Positions 39,057-50,132 of a stretch of 64,000 nt of DNA are shown piece after piece. Under the pieces are notes generated by a model. That model searched no databases. It was given only the letters and a program-made list of their open reading frames with translations, and had not been told where the DNA came from. Source of the DNA: Azoarcus sp. L1K30 (GTDB lineage Bacteria > Pseudomonadota > Gammaproteobacteria > Burkholderiales > Rhodocyclaceae); the NCBI RefSeq assembly GCF_018122735.1, contig NZ_JAGRRD010000001.1:1504375-1568374 (forward strand), in the 5' to 3' direction. The position numbers and the translations under genes were made by a program. Positions within the stretch are counted from its first letter, which is position 1, and each line of letters opens with the position of its first letter.

Positions 39057-39095
39057 GGCGCACCGCAACGAGCTTTCGCCCGCCTGGTGCGCCTT
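39055..39095 (-). terminator. hairpin after lon
   Basis: AAGGCGCACC and its exact complement GGTGCGCCTT flank a 21-base loop. It starts 28 bp after the lon stop on the minus strand. The T run is short (CCTTGAC) because the hupB -35 begins there. Confidence 0.6.
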
Positions 39096-39122
39096 TCAGG
39101 GGATCCGAGACCGAAACCGGCC

Positions 39123-41537
39123 TCAATGCGCGCGCAAGTTCTTGCCTGTCGGGGCAACCTCTTCGGACGCCGCCACCGCCGGCGCAACGACATCAGGCAG
39201 GGGAGCCGGCTTACGTTCGAGCGCCAACTCAAGTACCTGGTCGATCCACTTCACCGGAATGATCTCGATGGCGTTCTTGATGTTGTCGGGGATCTCGGCG
39301 AGATCCTTGACGTTCTCTTCCGGAATGAGCGCACGACCAATACCGCCGCGTACCGCTGCCAGCAGCTTTTCCTTCAGTCCGCCGATCGGCAACACCTCGC
39401 CACGCAAAGTGATCTCGCCCGTCATGGCGACATCGCAACACACCGGAATTCCCGTCAGCACGGATACCAGGGCGGTCGTGATGGCGCTGCCAGCCGACGG
39501 CCCATCCTTGGGAATCGCGCCTTCGGGCAGGTGGATGTGAATATCGCTCTTCTGATAGAAATCATCTTCGATGCCGAGCGAGCGCGCACGCTTGCGCACG
39601 ACCGACAACGCCGCCTGGATCGACTCCTGCATGACCTCGCCGAGTTTGCCGGTGGTCATGACCTTGCCCTTGCCCGGCAGAACGACCGCCTCGACCGTGA
39701 GCAGCTCGCCGCCGACCTCGGTCCATGCCAGCCCCGTCACCTGCCCGACCTGGTTCTGCTTCTCTGCGATGCCAAAACTGTACTTGCGCACACCCAGATA
39801 CTTGTCGAGGTTCTTCGCGTTCACCACGATCTTGCTCGAACGCGCACGCAGCACCAGGGCCTTCACCACCTTGCGGCAGATCTTGGAGATCTCGCGCTCC
39901 ATGCTTCGCACACCGGCCTCACGCGTGTAGTAGCGACACACGTCGCGCAGGGCCTCTTCCGTCACCGACAGCTCTTCGGCCTTCAGGCCATTGTTCTTCA
40001 TCTGCTTCGGCAGCAGATAGCGCAGCGCGATATTCACCTTTTCGTCCTCGGTGTAACCGGACAGGCGAATGACTTCCATGCGGTCCAGCAAGGGCGCGGG
40101 GATATTGAGCGTATTGGCCGTAGCCACGAACATTACGTCCGACAGGTCGAAGTCGACCTCGACGTAGTGGTCCTGGAAGGTGTGATTCTGTTCCGGATCC
40201 AGTACCTCGAGCAACGCCGACGACGGATCACCCCGGAAGTCCATTCCGAGCTTGTCCACTTCGTCAAGCAGGAAGAGCGGATTCTTGACACCGACCTTGC
40301 TCATGTTCTGCAGGATCTTGCCCGGCATGGAGCCGATGTAGGTGCGCCGGTGGCCGCGAATCTCAGCTTCGTCACGCACACCGCCGAGCGCCATCCGCAC
40401 GAACTTGCGATTGGTGGCCTTGGCAATCGACTGCCCGAGCGAGGTCTTGCCCACGCCCGGAGGGCCGACCAGACACAGGATCGGAGCCTTTACCTTGTCG
40501 ACACGCTGCTGAACGGCAAGATATTCGAGAATGCGTTCCTTGACCCGCTCCAGACCGTAATGATCCTTGTCCAGGACCTTCTCGGCCTCGCCCAGATCCT
40601 TGCTGACACGGGATTTCTTCTTCCACGGCAGGCCGATCATGATGTCGATGTAGTTGCGCACTACGGTAGCTTCTGCCGACATCGGCGACATCAGGCGCAG
40701 CTTCTTGAACTCAGCCTGCGCCTTGACCAAGGCTTCCTTGGGCATGCCCGCGGACTTGATCTTTTTGTCCATCTCCTCGAGATCGGCACCTTCTTCGCCT
40801 TCCCCGAGTTCTTTCTGGATCGCCTTGACCTGCTCGTTGAGGTAGTACTCGCGCTGACTCTTCTCCATCTGGCGCTTGACGCGGCCACGGATGCGCTTCT
40901 CGACCTGCAGGATGTCGAGTTCGGTCTCGAGTTGCGACAACAACTTGTCGAGGCGTTCATTGACGTCGAACATCTCCAGCACTTCCTGCTTCTGTTCGAG
41001 CTTGAGCGGCAGATGCGCGGCGATGGTATCGGCCAGGCGACCGGATTCGTCGATGCCTGCGAGCGAAGTCAGAATCTCCGGCGGGATCTTCTTGTTCAGC
41101 TTCACGTACTGTTCGAACTGAGCGATGATCGCACGGCGCATCGCTTCGACTTCGGTGTTATCCACCTCAGGCAGCGGTACCGGCGTCGCCTTGGCGACAA
41201 ACAGATGGCGCAGGTCGTCGACGGAGTCGATGCGCGCGCGCTGCAAGCCTTCGACGAGCACCTTGATCGTGCCATCTGGCAGCTTGAGCATCTGCAGGAT
41301 ATTGGCAAGGCAGCCGATATCGTAGAGATCTTCGATCGACGGCTCATCCTTCGCAGCGGACTTCTGCGCCACGAGCAGGATGCTCTTGCCCGCTTCCATC
41401 GCGTTCTCGAGCGCCTTGATCGACTTGGGTCGCCCCACGAACAGCGGAATGACCATGTGTGGAAACACCACCACGTCGCGCAGCGGCAGCAGCGGCAGTT
41501 CCATTTGCTCGCTGGGGAGGTCAGCAGGACCCGACAT
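39123..41537 (-). CDS. lon: ATP-dependent protease Lon
   Basis: AAA+ serine protease for damaged and regulatory proteins, 804 residues from the ATG at 41537 ([11 protein letters not shown]), which has GGAAGGAA upstream; an in-frame start 11 codons earlier is less likely. The N-terminal substrate domain ([20 protein letters not shown]), the P-loop [18 protein letters not shown], Walker [14 protein letters not shown], and the protease domain with catalytic serine in [16 protein letters not shown] are all present. It follows clpX by 76 bp. Confidence 0.98.
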   Translation of the reverse strand: MSGPADLPSEQMELPLLPLRDVVVFPHMVIPLFVGRPKSIKALENAMEAGKSILLVAQKSAAKDEPSIEDLYDIGCLANILQMLKLPDGTIKVLVEGLQRARIDSVDDLRHLFVAKATPVPLPEVDNTEVEAMRRAIIAQFEQYVKLNKKIPPEILTSLAGIDESGRLADTIAAHLPLKLEQKQEVLEMFDVNERLDKLLSQLETELDILQVEKRIRGRVKRQMEKSQREYYLNEQVKAIQKELGEGEEGADLEEMDKKIKSAGMPKEALVKAQAEFKKLRLMSPMSAEATVVRNYIDIMIGLPWKKKSRVSKDLGEAEKVLDKDHYGLERVKERILEYLAVQQRVDKVKAPILCLVGPPGVGKTSLGQSIAKATNRKFVRMALGGVRDEAEIRGHRRTYIGSMPGKILQNMSKVGVKNPLFLLDEVDKLGMDFRGDPSSALLEVLDPEQNHTFQDHYVEVDFDLSDVMFVATANTLNIPAPLLDRMEVIRLSGYTEDEKVNIALRYLLPKQMKNNGLKAEELSVTEEALRDVCRYYTREAGVRSMEREISKICRKVVKALVLRARSSKIVVNAKNLDKYLGVRKYSFGIAEKQNQVGQVTGLAWTEVGGELLTVEAVVLPGKGKVMTTGKLGEVMQESIQAALSVVRKRARSLGIEDDFYQKSDIHIHLPEGAIPKDGPSAGSAITTALVSVLTGIPVCCDVAMTGEITLRGEVLPIGGLKEKLLAAVRGGIGRALIPEENVKDLAEIPDNIKNAIEIIPVKWIDQVLELALERKPAPLPDVVAPAVAASEEVAPTGKNLRAH

Positions 41538-41613
41538 TTTTATATTCCTTCCGAAAAGGGTCACACCCATATGCGGGCATGACCCGGGAATTCAAGTGGC
41601 GGGCTGGGTCTTG

Positions 41614-42882
41614 TCAGTTGGAGCCGGATACCTTTTGCTGATCGGCATAGATCAGCAGTGGCTTGGCCCCTTCTTCGATCGTGCCCTCGTCGATGACGAC
41701 CTTGCTGACGCCTTCCATCGTCGGCAGGTCGTACATGATGTCGAGCAGCGCAGCCTCGAGAATGGAGCGCAGACCACGCGCCCCGGTCTTGCGACGAATG
41801 GCCTTGCGCGCCACGGCGTGCAGCGCAGCGGCGCGAATCTCGAGCTCGACGCCCTCCATCGAGAACAGTTTCTGGTACTGCTTGACCAGCGCGTTCTTGG
41901 GCTCAACGAGAATTTTGATCAGCGCTTCTTCATCGAGTTCCTGCAGCGTCGCCACGACCGGCAGACGTCCGATCAATTCGGGGATGAGACCGAACTTGAT
42001 CAGGTCCTCGGGCTCGACCTGGCGGAAGGCTTCGGTCACGGTCTTGGTTTCGCTGCTCTTGACCTCGGCGCCGAAGCCGATGCCGACCTTCTCGGTACGA
42101 TTGCGGATCACCTTGTCCAGCCCGTCGAACGCCCCACCGCAAATGAACAGCACGTTAGTGGTATCGACCTGGACAAAGTCCTGATTGGGGTGCTTGCGCC
42201 CGCCCTGCGGCGGAATCGACGCGACCGTGCCTTCGACCAGCTTCAGCAACGCCTGCTGCACGCCTTCACCGGACACATCACGGGTAATCGAAGGGTTGTC
42301 CGACTTGCGCGAAATCTTGTCGATTTCGTCGATATAGACGATGCCCTGCTGCGCCTTCTCGACGTCGTAGTCGCATTTCTGCAGCAGCTTCTGAATGATG
42401 TTCTCGACATCCTCACCGACGTAACCCGCCTCGGTAAGCGTGGTGGCATCGGCCATCACGAAGGGAACGTTGAGCAATCTGGCCAGCGTCTGCGCAAGCA
42501 GGGTCTTGCCCGAACCGGTCGGTCCGATCAGCAGGATGTTGCTCTTGGAGAGCTCGACGTCATCCTTGCTGTCGCCAAGGTGACGCAGGCGCTTGTAGTG
42601 GTTGTACACCGCCACCGACAGATTGCGCTTGGCCTTGCCCTGGCCGATGACGTATTGATCCAGAATGTCGCAGATTTCCTGCGGCGTGGGGAGCTGGCCC
42701 TTGACGTTCGGGTTGCCGCCATCACCCGCGATCTCCTCGCGGATGATGTCGTTGCACAACTCGATGCACTCATCGCAAATGAAGACGGAGGGACCGGCAA
42801 TCAGCTTGCGGACTTCATGCTGGCTTTTGCCACAAAACGAGCAGTACAGCAGCTTTTCGCCACTCGTCTTCTTTTCCGACAT
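41614..42882 (-). CDS. clpX: ClpX, ATP-dependent unfoldase of ClpXP
   Basis: Unfolds tagged proteins and feeds them to ClpP. The 422 residues start with a four-cysteine zinc-binding domain ([14 protein letters not shown], then CDEC). The AAA+ core has [18 protein letters not shown], Walker [15 protein letters not shown] and the sensor region [15 protein letters not shown]. It lies 16 bp after clpP and before lon. Confidence 0.98.
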   Translation of the reverse strand: MSEKKTSGEKLLYCSFCGKSQHEVRKLIAGPSVFICDECIELCNDIIREEIAGDGGNPNVKGQLPTPQEICDILDQYVIGQGKAKRNLSVAVYNHYKRLRHLGDSKDDVELSKSNILLIGPTGSGKTLLAQTLARLLNVPFVMADATTLTEAGYVGEDVENIIQKLLQKCDYDVEKAQQGIVYIDEIDKISRKSDNPSITRDVSGEGVQQALLKLVEGTVASIPPQGGRKHPNQDFVQVDTTNVLFICGGAFDGLDKVIRNRTEKVGIGFGAEVKSSETKTVTEAFRQVEPEDLIKFGLIPELIGRLPVVATLQELDEEALIKILVEPKNALVKQYQKLFSMEGVELEIRAAALHAVARKAIRRKTGARGLRSILEAALLDIMYDLPTMEGVSKVVIDEGTIEEGAKPLLIYADQQKVSGSN

Positions 42883-42898
42883 GATGTGTTCTCCTGAT

Positions 42899-43537
42899 TC
42901 AGGTGTCAGCGCGACTGGTGAGCACCTTATCTACAAGGCCATATTCGACCGCACGTGTCGCAGACATGAAATTGTCGCGATCGGTATCCTTTTCGATCTG
43001 CTCGAGCGGCTGACCGGTATGCTTGGCGAGCATTTCATTGAGACGGGCACGCAGGAACAGAATCTCACGCGCGTGAATCTCGATATCCGATGCCTGCCCC
43101 TGGAAACCACCCAGCGGCTGGTGAATCATCACTCGGGAATTGGGCAGAATGAAGCGCTTGCCCTTTTCGCCCGCTGCGAGCAGGAAGGCTCCCATGCTGG
43201 CGGCCTGCCCGATACATAACGTGCTCACGTTCGGCTTGATGAACTGCATGGTGTCGTAGATCGCCATGCCGGCCGTGACCGAACCGCCCGGGGAGTTGAT
43301 ATAGAAGTAGATGTCCTTGTCCGGATTCTCGGATTCAAGGAAAAGCAATTGCGCGACGATGACGTTCGCCGTCGTGTCATTGACCGGCCCGACGAGGAAC
43401 ACCACCCGCTCCTTCAGAAGGCGCGAATAGATGTCATAGGCGCGTTCACCGCGCCCGCTCTGCTCGACGACCATCGGAACCAGGCCAAGACCTACCGGGT
43501 TCCACTCGCTGCTGTGCTGGGGTGTTCCATTCATCAT
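42899..43537 (-). CDS. clpP: ClpP protease subunit
   Basis: Serine protease subunit of 212 residues that forms the double-heptamer chamber used by ClpX. Catalytic residues are S114 ([13 protein letters not shown]) and H139 ([11 protein letters not shown]), with the aspartate in the KDTDRDNFM region. [16 protein letters not shown] is the oxyanion loop. A short propeptide-like N-terminus precedes [20 protein letters not shown]. It lies 19 bp after tig. Confidence 0.98.
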   Translation of the reverse strand: MMNGTPQHSSEWNPVGLGLVPMVVEQSGRGERAYDIYSRLLKERVVFLVGPVNDTTANVIVAQLLFLESENPDKDIYFYINSPGGSVTAGMAIYDTMQFIKPNVSTLCIGQAASMGAFLLAAGEKGKRFILPNSRVMIHQPLGGFQGQASDIEIHAREILFLRARLNEMLAKHTGQPLEQIEKDTDRDNFMSATRAVEYGLVDKVLTSRADT

Positions 43538-43556
43538 CGTTCGCTCTCGAGCGACC

Positions 43557-44861
43557 TTAGGCCGCGTTACCCATCAATTCGTCAAAGGCGACCGGTTTTT
43601 CCGTGCTCTGAGCTTGCGAAGCAACCCAAGCCACGACGTTATCCTCGATCACCACGGCTTCAGCCTGCGCCAGACGGTCCGGCTGTGCGTAATACCAGCG
43701 TACCAGTTCGGAAGGGTCTTCGTAACTCTCCGCCATCTCCTCGATCAGCGCACGCACCTGCTCCGGCTTGGCGTGCAGCTCCTTGGCCTTGACCAGTTCG
43801 GCCATGATCAGACCCAGCTTGACGCGGCGGACCGCCTGCTCGGCAAACCATGCGGGTTCGACCGGAATGTCCTTGGTCTGCATGCCGCGGGCTTCGAGGT
43901 CACGCTTGGCATTCTCGGCCAATTGACGCGACTCGGCATCGATCAGGGCCTTCGGCACTTCGATCGGCGTCACTTCAAGGAGCGCATTCATGACCTGCTC
44001 CTTGACCTTGGCCTGAATACGGCGCTTCACTTCGCGGGTAAGGTTGGTACGCACCTCGTCGCGCAGCTTGGCGACATCGCCATCAGCCACACCCAGCGCC
44101 TTGGCAAAGTCGGCATCGACTTCAGGCAACACCGGCGCCTCGACCTTCTTCACCGTCACGTCGAACTGCACGGCCTGCCCTGCCAGGTGCTTGGCGTGAT
44201 AGTCCTCGGGGAAACTCATGTCGAAGGTCTTCGATTCGCCGGCCTTCAGCCCAGTCACAGCGGTTTCGAAATCCTTGAGCATCGAGCCGGCACCGATCAC
44301 GAACGGAAAGTCGTCGGCCTTGCCGCCGTCGAACAGTTCGCCATCCTTCTTGCCTGCAAAATCGATCACGACGCGGTCACCATCTTCGGCGGCGCGATCA
44401 GCCGTCTCGAACGACGTGCGCTGCTTGCGCAGCACGTCGATCGTCTTGTCGACTTCTGCGTCACCGACTTCCAGCGCCGGGCGCTCGATGCTCTGACCTG
44501 AGAGGTCGCCGAGCACGACTTCGGGATAGACCTCGAACACGGCGCTGAACTCGAGCACTTCGGCGTTCGATGCTTCCTTCGGCTGGATCTGGGGGTAACC
44601 CGCGACACGCAGATTCTGTTCGCGCACGGCATTGCCGAACGCCTTCTCGACTGCAGCGCCAATGGCCTCGGAACGGGCCTGCGGCTCATAGGTCTGGGCA
44701 ACGATCTTCATCGGCACCTTGCCCGGGCGGAAACCAGGCATTTTCACGGTGCGGGCAAGCTTCTTCAGACGCGCGTCAACTTCCTTGTTGATCTCCGCCA
44801 TCGCGACGGACATATCGATACGGCGCTCCAGCGAGCTCGGGTTTTCCTGGTTGGTCTGCAT
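43557..44861 (-). CDS. tig: trigger factor
   Basis: Ribosome-associated chaperone with peptidyl-prolyl isomerase activity, 434 residues. The ribosome-binding motif is [12 protein letters not shown] at about residues 44-55, the FKBP-like domain follows ([20 protein letters not shown]), and a helical C-terminal chaperone domain completes the protein. It is first in tig-clpP-clpX-lon, the standard order in proteobacteria. Confidence 0.97.
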   Translation of the reverse strand: MQTNQENPSSLERRIDMSVAMAEINKEVDARLKKLARTVKMPGFRPGKVPMKIVAQTYEPQARSEAIGAAVEKAFGNAVREQNLRVAGYPQIQPKEASNAEVLEFSAVFEVYPEVVLGDLSGQSIERPALEVGDAEVDKTIDVLRKQRTSFETADRAAEDGDRVVIDFAGKKDGELFDGGKADDFPFVIGAGSMLKDFETAVTGLKAGESKTFDMSFPEDYHAKHLAGQAVQFDVTVKKVEAPVLPEVDADFAKALGVADGDVAKLRDEVRTNLTREVKRRIQAKVKEQVMNALLEVTPIEVPKALIDAESRQLAENAKRDLEARGMQTKDIPVEPAWFAEQAVRRVKLGLIMAELVKAKELHAKPEQVRALIEEMAESYEDPSELVRWYYAQPDRLAQAEAVVIEDNVVAWVASQAQSTEKPVAFDELMGNAA

Positions 44862-45196
44862 GCAATCAATCCTGAGAAGTCAAAAATACCGTCGGTCTCG
44901 TGTGCAGCCCTGATTGGTTTGCTACATTCAAAGCGACAGGGCGACCGACTTGTTCCAAACAAACGAAGATTCTAGCACACGGGCGGGGCCTTCCTTCCAG
45001 CACCTCCAAAGGGTCAGAATGAACGCGGAACAGTGAAAAAATGCACGCACCTCAAAGGAACTCGAGGCGTAGCGTGGTCTCTCAAGAATGGGAATGCAGC
45101 TTGCAACATTCCTTCCTATAAGCAGGATCAGTGCCAGGAATTTACCGACGGAATTGTGCCGGGTCCATGAGGCCCCATCGACAAGGAGACGTCCCG
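44862..45196. other. 335-bp gap between divergent tig and prkA
   Basis: Contains the tig leader on the minus strand and the prkA leader on the plus strand. I see a sigma-54-type promoter at 45090-45105 and the prkA Shine-Dalgarno (AAGGAG). A GCACC half-site at 45047-45051, with GG spaced five bases further, partly resembles an NtrC box. No small gene or stable structure is evident. Confidence 0.6.
45090..45105 (+). promoter_or_regulatory. sigma-54-type promoter of prkA-yeaH-spoVR
   Basis: GGGAATGCAGCTTGCA fits the -24/-12 geometry: the invariant GG and GC are spaced correctly and the TTGCA element is complete, with a weaker -24 part (consensus TGGCACG, 4 bases, TTGCW). It lies about 92 bp upstream of the prkA ATG. 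The E. coli yeaGH operon is known to belong to the NtrC/sigma-54 nitrogen-limitation response, which supports the call. Confidence 0.6.
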
Positions 45197-47119
45197 ATGA
45201 GCATCTTCAACGCCTACCAGGCCCGCTTCGAAGCCGCCCGCGAAGACGAAATGTCGATCCAGGAGTACCTGGAGCTATGCAGCCGCGACCGCGCGGCCTA
45301 TGCCACCGCAGCCGAACGCATGCTGATGGCGATCGGTGACCCTGAGCTGGTCGATACCCGGCTCGACCCCCGCCTGTCGCGCATCTTCTCTAACAAGGTG
45401 CTCAAACTCTATCCCGCGTTTCGCGACTTCTACGGCATGGAAGAGGTGATCGAGCACATCGTGTCCTATTTCCGTCATGCCGCGCAGGGCCTTGAGGAGA
45501 AGAAGCAGATCCTCTACCTGCTCGGGCCCGTCGGAGGGGGGAAATCGTCTCTTGCGGAAAAGCTCAAGAGCCTCATCGAGCACGTGCCGTTCTACGCAAT
45601 CAAGGGCTCGCCGGTCAATGAATCGCCGCTCGGACTGTTCAGCCCGGAAGAGGACGCGCACATCCTGGAGGATGACTACAGCATTCCGCGCCGTTATCTG
45701 GGCACCATCATGAGCCCATGGGCGGTCAAGCGGCTGCATGAGTACGGAGGCGACATCACCCGCTTCCGTGTCGTAAAGTTGACACCGTCCGTGCTGCGCC
45801 AGATTGCCGTGGCAAAGACCGAGCCGGGCGACGAGAACAATCAGGATATCTCCTCGCTGGTGGGCAAGATCGACATCCGCAAGCTCGAACAATATTCGCA
45901 GGACGACCCCGACGCCTACAGCTACTCGGGCGGGCTCTGCCTCTCCAACCGCGGCATGCTCGAATTCGTGGAGATGTTCAAGGCCCCGATCAAGGTCCTG
46001 CATCCGCTGCTCACCGCAACGCAGGAAGGCAACTACAAGGGAACAGAGGGTTTCGGCGCGATCCCCTTCGACGGTATCGTGATGGCACACTCGAACGAGT
46101 CCGAGTGGATGGCGTTCAAGAACAACAAGAACAACGAAGCCTTCCTCGACCGCATCTACACGGTCAAGGTGCCCTACTGCCTGCGCATGTCGGATGAGGT
46201 CCGGATTTACGAAAAGCTGCTCGCCAACAGTTCACTGTGGGAAGCGCCCTGCGCACCCGACACGCTGAAGATGCTCGCGCAGTTTTCGGTGCTGTCGCGA
46301 CTCAAGGAACCGGAAAACTCCAGCATCTACTCCAAGATGCGGGTCTATGACGGCGAAAATCTGAAGGACACCGACCCCAAGGCGAAGAGCTTCCAGGAGT
46401 ATCGCGACTACGCGGGGGTGGACGAAGGCATGACCGGGCTCTCCACCCGCTTCGCGTTCAAGGTGCTGTCGCGCGTGTTCAACTTCGATCACCGCGAGGT
46501 CGCAGCCAATCCGGTGCATCTGATGTACGTCCTAGAGCAGCAGATCGAGCAGGAGCAATATCAGCCCGAGGCCGAAGCCCGCTACCTGGGCTTCATCAAG
46601 GAGTTCCTCGCGCCGCGTTACGCGGAGTTCATCGGCAAGGAAATCCAGACGGCCTACCTCGAAAGCTACTCCGAGTATGGACAGAACATCTTCGACCGCT
46701 ACGTGATCTACGCCGACTTCTGGATACAGGACCAGGAGTTCCGCGACCCAAACACCGGCGAGATTCTCGACCGTTCCGCGCTCAACGAAGAACTGGAGAA
46801 AATCGAGAAACCTGCGGGCATCAGCAACCCGAAGGATTTCCGCAACGAGGTAGTCAACTTCGTATTGCGCGCACGCGCCAAGAACGAGGGCGCCAATCCG
46901 AGCTGGACGTCTTACGAGAAGCTGCGTGCGGTCATCGAGAAAAAGATGTTCTCCAACACCGAAGACCTGCTGCCGGTCATCAGCTTCAATGCCAAGGCCA
47001 GCGCCGACGAGCAGAAGAAGCACCAGAACTTCGTCAACCGCATGATCGAAAAAGGCTACACAGAGAAGCAGGTACGCCTGCTCTGCGAGTGGTATCTGCG
47101 CGTACGGAAATCGTCCTGA
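45197..47119 (+). CDS. prkA: PrkA/YeaG serine protein kinase
   Basis: AAA+-type protein of 640 residues, homologous to B. subtilis PrkA and E. coli YeaG, which acts in adaptation to starvation. The P-loop LLGPVGGGKSSLAEKL is at about residues 109-124, followed by the AAA domain (FDGIVMAHSNESEWMAFKNN) and a C-terminal kinase-like domain (ending VRLLCEWYLRVRKSS). The ATG at 45197 has AAGGAG nine bases upstream. It is the first gene of a three-gene unit with yeaH and spoVR, which is conserved across proteobacteria. Confidence 0.95.
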   Translation: MSIFNAYQARFEAAREDEMSIQEYLELCSRDRAAYATAAERMLMAIGDPELVDTRLDPRLSRIFSNKVLKLYPAFRDFYGMEEVIEHIVSYFRHAAQGLEEKKQILYLLGPVGGGKSSLAEKLKSLIEHVPFYAIKGSPVNESPLGLFSPEEDAHILEDDYSIPRRYLGTIMSPWAVKRLHEYGGDITRFRVVKLTPSVLRQIAVAKTEPGDENNQDISSLVGKIDIRKLEQYSQDDPDAYSYSGGLCLSNRGMLEFVEMFKAPIKVLHPLLTATQEGNYKGTEGFGAIPFDGIVMAHSNESEWMAFKNNKNNEAFLDRIYTVKVPYCLRMSDEVRIYEKLLANSSLWEAPCAPDTLKMLAQFSVLSRLKEPENSSIYSKMRVYDGENLKDTDPKAKSFQEYRDYAGVDEGMTGLSTRFAFKVLSRVFNFDHREVAANPVHLMYVLEQQIEQEQYQPEAEARYLGFIKEFLAPRYAEFIGKEIQTAYLESYSEYGQNIFDRYVIYADFWIQDQEFRDPNTGEILDRSALNEELEKIEKPAGISNPKDFRNEVVNFVLRARAKNEGANPSWTSYEKLRAVIEKKMFSNTEDLLPVISFNAKASADEQKKHQNFVNRMIEKGYTEKQVRLLCEWYLRVRKSS

Positions 47120-47199
47120 GCGCCTGAACGCAACGCAGCGTCCCGCGCCGCCGGCCCCGTCCGGCCGCCGGTGCGCTGTGCGCCACCACGGAGAATGGC

Positions 47200-48465
47200 A
47201 TGGTACGCATCATCGATCGGCGCTTCGACAGCAAGAAGAAGAGCGCGGTGAATCGGCAGCGCTTCGTGCGCCGCTTCAAGCAGCAGATCCGGCGAGCGGT
47301 ATCCGACGCCATCGACGGACGCTCGATCCGTGACCTCGACAACGGCGAGAGCATCTCGATCCCGGCGAAAGATCTGTCCGAACCGCATTTTCAGAACGGC
47401 AAGGGCGGCATCTGGGAGCAGGTCTTCCCGGGCAACGACCAGTTCTCGAGCGGCGACCAGATCAAGCGCCCGCAGGGAGGGGGTGCCGGCGGCGGCGGCG
47501 GGAAGGCCAGCAACGAAGGCCAGAGCGAAGACGACTTCGTGTTCCAGCTGTCGCGCGACGAATTCCTGGACATCTTCTTCGACGACCTCGCCCTGCCCAA
47601 TCTGGTGCGGACGCAGCTTGCCCGCGTCACCGATTTCAAGAGCCGGCGCGCCGGTTTTACCTCGTCGGGCGTACCGGCAAACATCAACATCGTGCGCTCG
47701 ATGCGCGGCGCACTGGGCAGGCGTCTGGCGCTGGGCTCCCCGTTCCGCGCGCGACTGCGCGATCTGCAGGACGAACTGGAAAAGGCCATCGAACAGTATG
47801 GCGAAGACAGCGACGAAGCGCGCCTGCTGCGCGACGAGGTCGGCAAGCTGCGCGCCCGGATCGAAGCCATCCCCTTCATCGACAGCTTCGACCTGCGCTA
47901 CAACAACCGCGTCCGCGTTCCGCTACCGACCACACAAGCGGTCATGTTTTGCGTGATGGACGTGTCCGGCTCGATGGACGAGGAAAAGAAGGCGACCGCC
48001 AAGCGCTTCTTCATGCTGCTGTACCTCTTCCTGAATCGTACCTACGAGCATATCGAGGTGGTTTTCATCCGCCACCACACCATCGCCAAGGAAACCGACG
48101 AAGACGAGTTCTTTCACTCGCGCGAATCGGGTGGCACCGTGGTGTCGAGCGCGCTCGAACTGATGCGCGACATCATTCGCGAACGCTACGCCGGCGGCCA
48201 ATGGAACGTCTATGGTGCGCAGGCCTCGGACGGTGACAACTGGGACAACGACTCGCCCATCTGCCGCCAGATCCTCGACGAGGAGATCCTGCCCTGGTGC
48301 CAGTACTTCGCCTATATCGAGATCACGCCCGGCGAACCGCAGAACCTGTGGCGCGAGTACGAAAAGCTCCATGCCGACAGCAACAATTTCGCCATGCAGC
48401 GCATCGAGTCGCCGGCCGATATCTATCCGGTATTCCGCGAACTGTTCAAGAAGAGTCTCGCATGA
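47200..48465 (+). CDS. YeaH/YhbH family (DUF444) protein
   Basis: Protein of 421 residues that is the regular partner of PrkA. A basic N-terminus (IIDRRFDSKKKSAVNRQRFV) is followed by a Gly-rich segment and a von Willebrand A-like domain with CVMDVSGSMDEEKKATAKRF. The C-terminus is conserved (DNDSPICRQILDEEILPWCQ). Its stop overlaps the ATG of spoVR by 4 bases. It probably scaffolds or regulates PrkA, but the biochemical role is not known. Confidence 0.94.
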   Translation: MVRIIDRRFDSKKKSAVNRQRFVRRFKQQIRRAVSDAIDGRSIRDLDNGESISIPAKDLSEPHFQNGKGGIWEQVFPGNDQFSSGDQIKRPQGGGAGGGGGKASNEGQSEDDFVFQLSRDEFLDIFFDDLALPNLVRTQLARVTDFKSRRAGFTSSGVPANINIVRSMRGALGRRLALGSPFRARLRDLQDELEKAIEQYGEDSDEARLLRDEVGKLRARIEAIPFIDSFDLRYNNRVRVPLPTTQAVMFCVMDVSGSMDEEKKATAKRFFMLLYLFLNRTYEHIEVVFIRHHTIAKETDEDEFFHSRESGGTVVSSALELMRDIIRERYAGGQWNVYGAQASDGDNWDNDSPICRQILDEEILPWCQYFAYIEITPGEPQNLWREYEKLHADSNNFAMQRIESPADIYPVFRELFKKSLA

Positions 48466-49991
48466 ACCGTCCCCTTAAGAAGAAAGCACCACTTCCCGCC
48501 GGCTCGGAATGGACCTTCGAGAGCATCGAGCGTTATCACACCGAGATTGCCCGCGTGGCGCAAGGCTATGGGCTCGACACCTATCCCGTTCAGATCGAGA
48601 TCATCACGGCGGAACAGATGATGGACGCCTATGCCTCGGTCGGCATGCCCGTGAATTATCACCACTGGTCGTTCGGCAAGCAGTTCCTGAGCACCGAGAA
48701 AGGCTACCGTCGCGGCCAGATGGGCCTTGCCTACGAAATCGTCATCAACTCCAACCCCTGCATCGCCTATCTGATGGAGGAGAACACGCTGCCGATGCAG
48801 GGCCTGGTCATCGCCCACGCGGCCTACGGGCACAACAGCTTCTTCAAGGGCAATTACCTGTTCCGTACATGGACCAATGCCGATGCGATCATCGATTACC
48901 TGATCTTCGCCCGCAATTACATCGCCCAGTGCGAAGAGCGTCACGGCGTGGAAGAGGTCGAACTGCTGCTCGACTCCTGCCATGCCCTGATGAACCTCGG
49001 TGTCGACCGCTACAAGCGTCCGCCCAAGCTGTCGATGGCCAAGGAGAAATTGCGCCAGGACGAGCGCGAGGAATACCTGCAGACCCAGGTCAACGATCTG
49101 TGGCGGACCCTGCCCTCGCACGACCTGCGCAAGGACAGCGCACCGGAGCGTCGCTTCCCCGAGGAGCCGGAAGAAAACCTGCTCTACTTCATCGAGAAGA
49201 ATGCGCCCCTGCTCGAGCCCTGGCAGCGCGAAGTCGTCCGCATCGTGCGCAAGATCGCGCAGTATTTCTTCCCCCAGCGCCAGACCCAAGTGATGAACGA
49301 AGGCTGGGCCACCTTCTGGCACTACACCCTGCTCAATACGCTGTACGACGAAGGCCTGCTTGCGGACAGCTTCATGCTCGAATTCCTGCAGTCGCATACC
49401 AACGTCGTCTTCCAGCCGCCCTATAACGTACGCTGGTACAACGGCATCAATCCCTATGCGCTCGGGTTTGCCATGTGGACCGATCTGCGGCGCATCTGCG
49501 AACACCCCACCGACGAAGACCGCAGGTGGTTTCCCGATATCGCCGGCAGCGACTGGCACGAGACCTTCGACTTTGCGATGCGCAATTTCAAGGACGAGAG
49601 CTTCGTTGCCCAATACCTGTCGCCCAAGGTGATGCGCGACTTCCGCATGTTTGCCATCTACGACGACGAAAAGCAGGAGAATCTCAAGGTCTCCGCCATT
49701 CACGACGACGCCGGATTCCGCCACGTGCGCGAAATCCTGTCCGAGCATTACAACCTCGGCAGCCGCGAACCCAACATCCAGGTCTGGAACGTCGACCTGC
49801 GCGGCGACCGCTCGCTCACGCTGCGCCACCAGCGCTGGCAAGGCCGGCCGCTGGCGGACAGTGCGCAGGAAGTGGTCAAGCACATTGCGCGCCTGTGGGG
49901 CTTCAATGTACGGCTCGAATCGGCCAAGGACGACGGCACCGTGGAACTGTTGCACGAAACCCGCCTGGAAAAACGCAAGGCGCGCAATTGA
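48462..49991 (+). CDS. SpoVR family protein (YcgB-like)
   Basis: Protein of 509 residues of the SpoVR family; in B. subtilis SpoVR is needed for spore cortex and in non-sporulating bacteria it is coexpressed with prkA-yeaH under stress. The ATG at 48462 overlaps the yeaH stop (ATGA). Conserved segments include HWSFGKQFLSTEKGYRRGQM, VMNEGWATFWHYTLLNTLYD and NPYALGFAMWTDLRRICEHP. The histidine- and glutamate-containing NEGWATFWH string suggests a metal site. Molecular function unknown. Confidence 0.94.
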   Translation: MNRPLKKKAPLPAGSEWTFESIERYHTEIARVAQGYGLDTYPVQIEIITAEQMMDAYASVGMPVNYHHWSFGKQFLSTEKGYRRGQMGLAYEIVINSNPCIAYLMEENTLPMQGLVIAHAAYGHNSFFKGNYLFRTWTNADAIIDYLIFARNYIAQCEERHGVEEVELLLDSCHALMNLGVDRYKRPPKLSMAKEKLRQDEREEYLQTQVNDLWRTLPSHDLRKDSAPERRFPEEPEENLLYFIEKNAPLLEPWQREVVRIVRKIAQYFFPQRQTQVMNEGWATFWHYTLLNTLYDEGLLADSFMLEFLQSHTNVVFQPPYNVRWYNGINPYALGFAMWTDLRRICEHPTDEDRRWFPDIAGSDWHETFDFAMRNFKDESFVAQYLSPKVMRDFRMFAIYDDEKQENLKVSAIHDDAGFRHVREILSEHYNLGSREPNIQVWNVDLRGDRSLTLRHQRWQGRPLADSAQEVVKHIARLWGFNVRLESAKDDGTVELLHETRLEKRKARN

Positions 49992-50132
49992 AGTGGTGGC
50001 AACTGGTACGCCACGCGGGACGCATGACACCAGTGGTGTGCTCTGCCGCTGACACCTCCGCCAACAACAAAATGACCTCAACAGGGCGCGCTCGCCCTTA
50101 GAATCGGGGGTCACTTCGCTCAAAGCCCGCAC

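Noticed and set aside
39021-41582. 853-codon open frame antisense to lon
   Set aside because: Lon is certain on the other strand; the antisense product has low-complexity His/Leu/Arg composition and no family resemblance.
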